A DNA stretch of 22,854 nt from CAYLZN01 sp964387935 (GTDB taxonomy: Bacteria > Acidobacteriota > Vicinamibacteria > Vicinamibacterales > JAFNAJ01), in assembly GCA_964387935.1 (NCBI GenBank), contig CAYLZN010000059.1:1-22854 (forward strand), read 5' to 3'. Shown here piece after piece: positions 20,701-22,854 of the stretch; position 1 is the first letter of the stretch; every line of letters begins with the position of its first letter. Under the pieces are notes generated by a model. That model did no database searches. It was not told the origin of the DNA and was given only the letters and a program-made list of their open reading frames with translations. The translations under genes were made by a program, and so were the position numbers.

Positions 20701-21677
20701 ACATCGTCGCCCAGCGTCGCGCGGTGGTAGTCTGGCGGCATCTGGAGGCGGGTCATGCGCCCCGTGCTGGCGTCGATGACGACGCGGTGCAGCATGGCGA
20801 CAACGGTGTCACCCGGGAGGGGAAACTTCGAGACGCGGAGCGTCGGGTGGGTCACCGGGTTGGTCGGCGTGCTCACGAGGTACATCTCGCCGACCTCGCG
20901 CTCGTCCTGCTGGTAGGTGGCGATCTTCGTGGAATCGGACGACCACAGCACGACGGGGCGATCGCTGCTGCGCCAGCCGGCGTTGTCGGTCGCGTATCCG
21001 AAGTACTTGACGCCGTCGGTCGTGAGCGGACGCTCCTCGCCCGTGGCCGTGTCGCGAATCCGGAGGTTCCAGTCGCGGATGAACACGGCGCGTCGGCCAT
21101 CGGGAGACGGGACCGTGTTCCCAGTCGCGCCGCGTCGGCCGGCCGGCCGGGAACCCGGGCCGGGCGGTTCGGCCAGAGGGACGGGGGCGGGACCGACGTC
21201 AGCACAGCGAGCGCCGGCGACGTCGCAGGTCCAGCGGCGGACGTTCAGATCGAAGGAGACGGACCCGAGATCGGGGGACAGGTCGATCGTCGAGAACGGA
21301 AGGGTGTGCGCACCGAAACTGCCCTTGGCCGCGGCGGACAGGGTCGCGGCCAGGCGCGCATGATCGAACGCCGGCTGGCGGGTGCGGGCGGTCGGCGCCA
21401 CGAGGACGAACTCGTACCCGTCGGCCACCTGATTGCGGTACCAGAACCGATCGTCCGTGAGCCAGTTCGCCCTGACCGCGCCGCCGATGACGAGGGGGTT
21501 CACGCTCGGCGCGAGAAAGCGCTCTGCCCGTGCGTAGTCGTCTGCCGTCAACGCGCGCAGCGCGTCCGGGCGCCGCTCCTGCGCGGCGGCTGTCCCCATG
21601 AGCAGCAGGACGGAGGCGGTGACCCCGGCAATGAAAGCACCCTGACGAGGGCGCGGTGACTGGGCGGACGGCGGCAT
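17718..21677 (-). CDS. exported fusion of S9 (DPP IV-like) serine peptidase and M1 metallopeptidase
   Basis: 1319-aa double peptidase. A signal peptide (hydrophobic about residues 15-32, ending AAAQ) is followed by a DPP IV-type beta-propeller (about 60-540) and an alpha/beta-hydrolase domain with triad S652 (GHSGGG), D730 (MDTNVPP) and H762 (NQDHGYG). The spacings of 78 and 32 equal those of human DPP IV. After a Pro-rich linker (about 795-818) an M1 aminopeptidase-like domain begins (NNDLLSYQLDV). It has zinc site HESAH (1107-1111), third ligand E1130 (MWVHEGWATYLE), catalytic-type Y1182, and GMEH at 1070-1073 in place of GXMEN. The frame is continuous through the junction. Released dipeptides and amino-terminal residues suggest periplasmic peptide breakdown. 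Start ATG 21677 was chosen for AGGAGA upstream and the signal peptide; longer starts read into repeats. Confidence 0.93.
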   Translation of the reverse strand: MPPSAQSPRPRQGAFIAGVTASVLLLMGTAAAQERRPDALRALTADDYARAERFLAPSVNPLVIGGAVRANWLTDDRFWYRNQVADGYEFVLVAPTARTRQPAFDHARLAATLSAAAKGSFGAHTLPFSTIDLSPDLGSVSFDLNVRRWTCDVAGARCADVGPAPVPLAEPPGPGSRPAGRRGATGNTVPSPDGRRAVFIRDWNLRIRDTATGEERPLTTDGVKYFGYATDNAGWRSSDRPVVLWSSDSTKIATYQQDEREVGEMYLVSTPTNPVTHPTLRVSKFPLPGDTVVAMLHRVVIDASTGRMTRLQMPPDYHRATLGDDVNVTDWQWSPDAGRLAFISTSRDHKQAVLRIADAGTGAVRTVMEETVATQYESRIGCQVLWSSNEFLWYSERDGWGHLYLHDLGTGALKRQITSGEGPVMQLIRVDEPTRTIWFQAQGREAGEDPYFRHAYRIGLDGTGYTRLTPTSGDHTIQLSPSRRFIVDTSSRPDAEPAATLRDADGRFLMMLEKADITRLLAAGWQPPMPIRVKARDGTTDLYGLLFRPTRFDATRKYPIVNHVYPGPQTGSTGSRAFAAARSDRQALAELGFIVVTIDGMGTPGRSKGFQDAYYGAMGRDNTIPDQIAGMKELAARFPWIDLERAGIWGHSGGGFATTTAMFRFPDFFKVGIAESGNHDQRLNEDDWGERYQGPLTRDADGRDSYEAEANQLLAGNLRGRLLLAHGTMDTNVPPSQTLLVVDALVKANKDFDLLMLPNQDHGYGEASAYMMRRRWDYFVKWLKGEEPPREYQMRGPQPPAPPREPTKADLLRGGYGPYRANNDLLSYQLDVRVDPEEKFISGRNTIRFRMLADATRIQLDLTEALGVDRVVQGTTPLKYERDSGALFVDFPRTLRKGREYAIDVHYSGHPKEVGRFGGLAFRKDPAGRHWITTACQGIGASAWWPNKDQLRDEVEHMRLSVSIPNDLVDVSNGKFLGKTDLGDGYTRWDWLIQYPINNYSVSLNIGHYVHFTDTANGHTLDFYVLPENLEKARTQFAQARSMIEAFEKYFGRYPFEKDGFKLIEVPYSGMEHQSAVTYGNRFANGYLERDWTGVGVSLKFDFIIIHESAHEWFGNAVTDADLSDMWVHEGWATYLEALYVEHVFGYEDAVKYLNGYKSKVRNQEPIVPPAGINRTPPGDQYFKGALFLHTLRSVVGDDTRWWPLIRGFYERFKYRAVSTDEVVEYFSRGTKQDLKPLFDQYLRQPRVPMLDLQFQDGGQVAYRWNAAVEGFAMPIRAGLKGRWDLLRPTTEWQTMTTTLTRDEFDVATDLYYVTVSKQ

Positions 21678-21721
21678 GGGGAGTCTCCTGGACGCGCGGC
21701 GAGTCTCGGCCGCCGATGGGG

Positions 21722-21744
21722 ATGATAGCCCTGATGTGACAATC
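21722..21744 (-). promoter_or_regulatory. conserved upstream block (TTAGC type) before the S9-M1 gene
   Basis: On the - strand it reads TTGTCACATCAGGGC then TATCAT (21722-21727), 45 nt before the ATG. It shares ATCAGGGCTA with the block before the ECF sigma gene, at the same distance. TATCAT is a plausible -10; no -35 at 17 nt is evident. Confidence 0.42.
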
Positions 21745-21821
21745 GGCCTGCGGCCTGCGGCGCACGGCCTGCGGCGCACGGCGCGCGGCCAGCACGGCGC
21801 AAACCCTGGCACTCGGCACTC
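21745..21821 (+). repeat. three-copy composite repeat, copy 3, with seven heptads and two GGCACTC units
   Basis: The heptads are GGCCTGC, GGCCTGC, GGCGCAC, GGCCTGC, GGCGCAC, GGCGCGC and GGCCAGC (21745-21793), then ACGGCGCAAACCCT and two GGCACTC units (21808-21821). The internal repetition of the pair GGCCTGC-GGCGCAC suggests slippage or unequal crossover. The right flank diverges from copies 1 and 2 after GGCGCA. Confidence 0.72.
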
Positions 21822-21895
21822 TACTCTCTGCACCTTCACCACACGCGCGATAATCCGGAGAGCCTGTCGAGCCCCCGCGGCTGAATTCGGCCTGA

Positions 21896-22023
21896 TTCCC
21901 GCCCGCCGCGCTCCAAGCCCAGGTCCAGATCAACCTGGCCGGCGAGTGGGGCAGCAACTGTCGGGCCGTACGACGGCGTCCCCAACGTGTATCACCTGAG
22001 CGCCGTGTTGTGGACGCCCGAGC
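21896..22023 (+). pseudogene. possible remnant of a protein-coding C-terminus
   Basis: One frame reads LQAQVQINLAGEWGSN (to about 21958). After a 1-nt shift the next reads GPYDGVPNVYHLSAVLWTPE and stops at 22023. Both pieces look protein-like and join naturally at one indel, but I cannot name a family. The remaining part of the 353-bp gap (21822-21895) holds nothing I can interpret. Confidence 0.25.
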
Positions 22024-22030
22024 GGTAAGG

Positions 22031-22854
22031 TCAGCGCTGGACGAGCGCGACGACCTTGGCCCAGTCCGCCTCTCGCCACATGTTGGCGTGCTGCACGCAG
22101 CCCTGCGGCGGGGCGTCCCACCGATCGACCGGCCGCGAGATGAGCTCGTCGCCGGTCACGGTCACGCATCGCCCGAAATCGCGGAGGTGCAGAATCTGCG
22201 GCGTCGTGCGCGGCAGGGTGAGATCGAAGTAGTCCCAGTTGGTGCGCACGATCTGCCGGCAGCCTGGGGCATGACTCTCGGCGACGATCGTGCCGGGCAT
22301 CGCGTAGCGGCCATTCGCCCGCTCGGCGGTGGATACTTCCACGAAGCAGGCTGGTTCGCTGGCCGCCTCGGGTGAGAGTTCCGCAAGCGCGCGACGGGCC
22401 GCGTCGTGTGCGTCCACCGCGCTCCAGTACCACTGGCCGTTGGCGTCCCGCGGTGGGGACGCGTTGGCCTGAGCCTCCTGGCGCGTGACGGCGATTTCGT
22501 GTTCCAGCGAGCGCAGCCGGGCCGCGTAGTTGGATGGCCGCGACGTGCGCAGCTCCCCGTTCTGCTTGTCGAAGGTGTCGCGCTTCTGCTGCTCCCAGGC
22601 CGGCGCCATCACCTCGTCGAGTTTCTTCCTGTAGCCGGCCAGACGGTCGTCGGCGGTCTTGCGATCCTTCTCGAAGGCGGGCATCGCCGCTTCGAGCGCA
22701 CGCGCGACTGGCACCGGCGCCCACGGATCCCGCCCGCCACGGGTGATCAGGGCCCACTGGCCCTCGTAGACCGGGATGCCCCGCCAGGTTGCCGTGACAC
22801 GAGGCCGGAGATAGAAGGGCTCGGCGGGCCGATCGCCGGGCCGGGCCTCGGTCG
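22031..22854 (-). CDS. protein of unknown function, probably secreted (5' partial)
   Basis: The frame is open to the window edge on the - strand, so the N-terminus is missing; at least 274 residues are visible. The first part (EPFYLRPRVTATWRGIPVYE) is beta-like. A strongly charged helical segment follows (AAMPAFEKDRKTADDRLAGY to LRSLEHEIAVTRQEAQ), likely a coiled coil. The C-terminal half has four cysteines (EPACFVEV, APGCRQIV, FGRCVTV, PQGCVQH), compatible with two disulfides in an exported protein. A GTG at 22714 could start a shorter protein, but the upstream codons are clearly coding-like, so I prefer the extended reading. I recognise no family. The gene faces 353 bp of repeat-bearing DNA on its 3' side. 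Confidence 0.8.
   Translation of the reverse strand, partial: TEARPGDRPAEPFYLRPRVTATWRGIPVYEGQWALITRGGRDPWAPVPVARALEAAMPAFEKDRKTADDRLAGYRKKLDEVMAPAWEQQKRDTFDKQNGELRTSRPSNYAARLRSLEHEIAVTRQEAQANASPPRDANGQWYWSAVDAHDAARRALAELSPEAASEPACFVEVSTAERANGRYAMPGTIVAESHAPGCRQIVRTNWDYFDLTLPRTTPQILHLRDFGRCVTVTGDELISRPVDRWDAPPQGCVQHANMWREADWAKVVALVQR

Noticed and set aside
21678..21842. A longer start for the S9-M1 gene, 55 codons upstream
   Set aside because: The extra codons translate the heptad repeat, and the ribosome site plus signal peptide point to 21677.

Overview
The window looks like chromosomal DNA of a very GC-rich, Gram-negative-type bacterium. The best guess is an Acidobacteriota member of the Vicinamibacteria type. 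This rests on the combination of protein families: large secreted BNR/sortilin-like beta-propeller proteins, a serine/threonine kinase with a C-terminal PD40/TolB-like propeller, an ECF sigma factor coupled to a FecR-type anti-sigma protein, a MacB-like exporter with split permeases, a Uma2-type gene, and a prolyl-oligopeptidase-type secreted peptidase. The taxonomic call is inference; no rRNA or marker gene is present.

Layout: (1) 2-3629, + strand: the end of an HlyD/MacA-type adaptor, a MacB/LolD-type ATPase and two FtsX/MacB-type permeases, forming one tight exporter operon. (2) 3719-4225: a decayed transglutaminase-like gene. (3) 4254-7445, - strand: a 1063-aa secreted BNR-repeat protein. 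(4) 7582-8138, + strand: a Uma2-family gene broken by one frameshift. (5) 8145-8807, - strand: a small secreted protein of unknown function. (6) 8992-10559, - strand: an ECF sigma factor followed by its FecR-like membrane partner, overlapping by 4 bp. (7) 10560-11073: 514 bp without a gene, packed with heptad arrays, a three-copy dispersed repeat and a strongly folded segment. (8) 11074-14750, - strand: an unknown secreted protein and a second BNR protein, translationally coupled. (9) 14935-17670, - strand: a membrane serine/threonine kinase with a probable leaderless promoter. (10) 17718-21677, - strand: a 1319-aa exported fusion of an S9 (DPP IV-like) peptidase with an M1 metallopeptidase. 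(11) 21678-22030: repeats and a possible gene remnant. (12) 22031 to the window end, - strand: part of a cysteine-containing unknown protein.

Most products act at or beyond the inner membrane: export, extracellular propellers, peptide breakdown and signalling. The most unusual feature is in the intergenic DNA. At least nine gene gaps carry degenerate period-7 arrays of the form GGCNNNN. Some abut stop codons. Others lie just upstream of a shared TTAGC-containing block that sits 45-55 nt before three genes: the ECF sigma gene, the small secreted protein and the S9-M1 fusion. This could be a mobile or amplifying repeat family, a shared promoter, or both.
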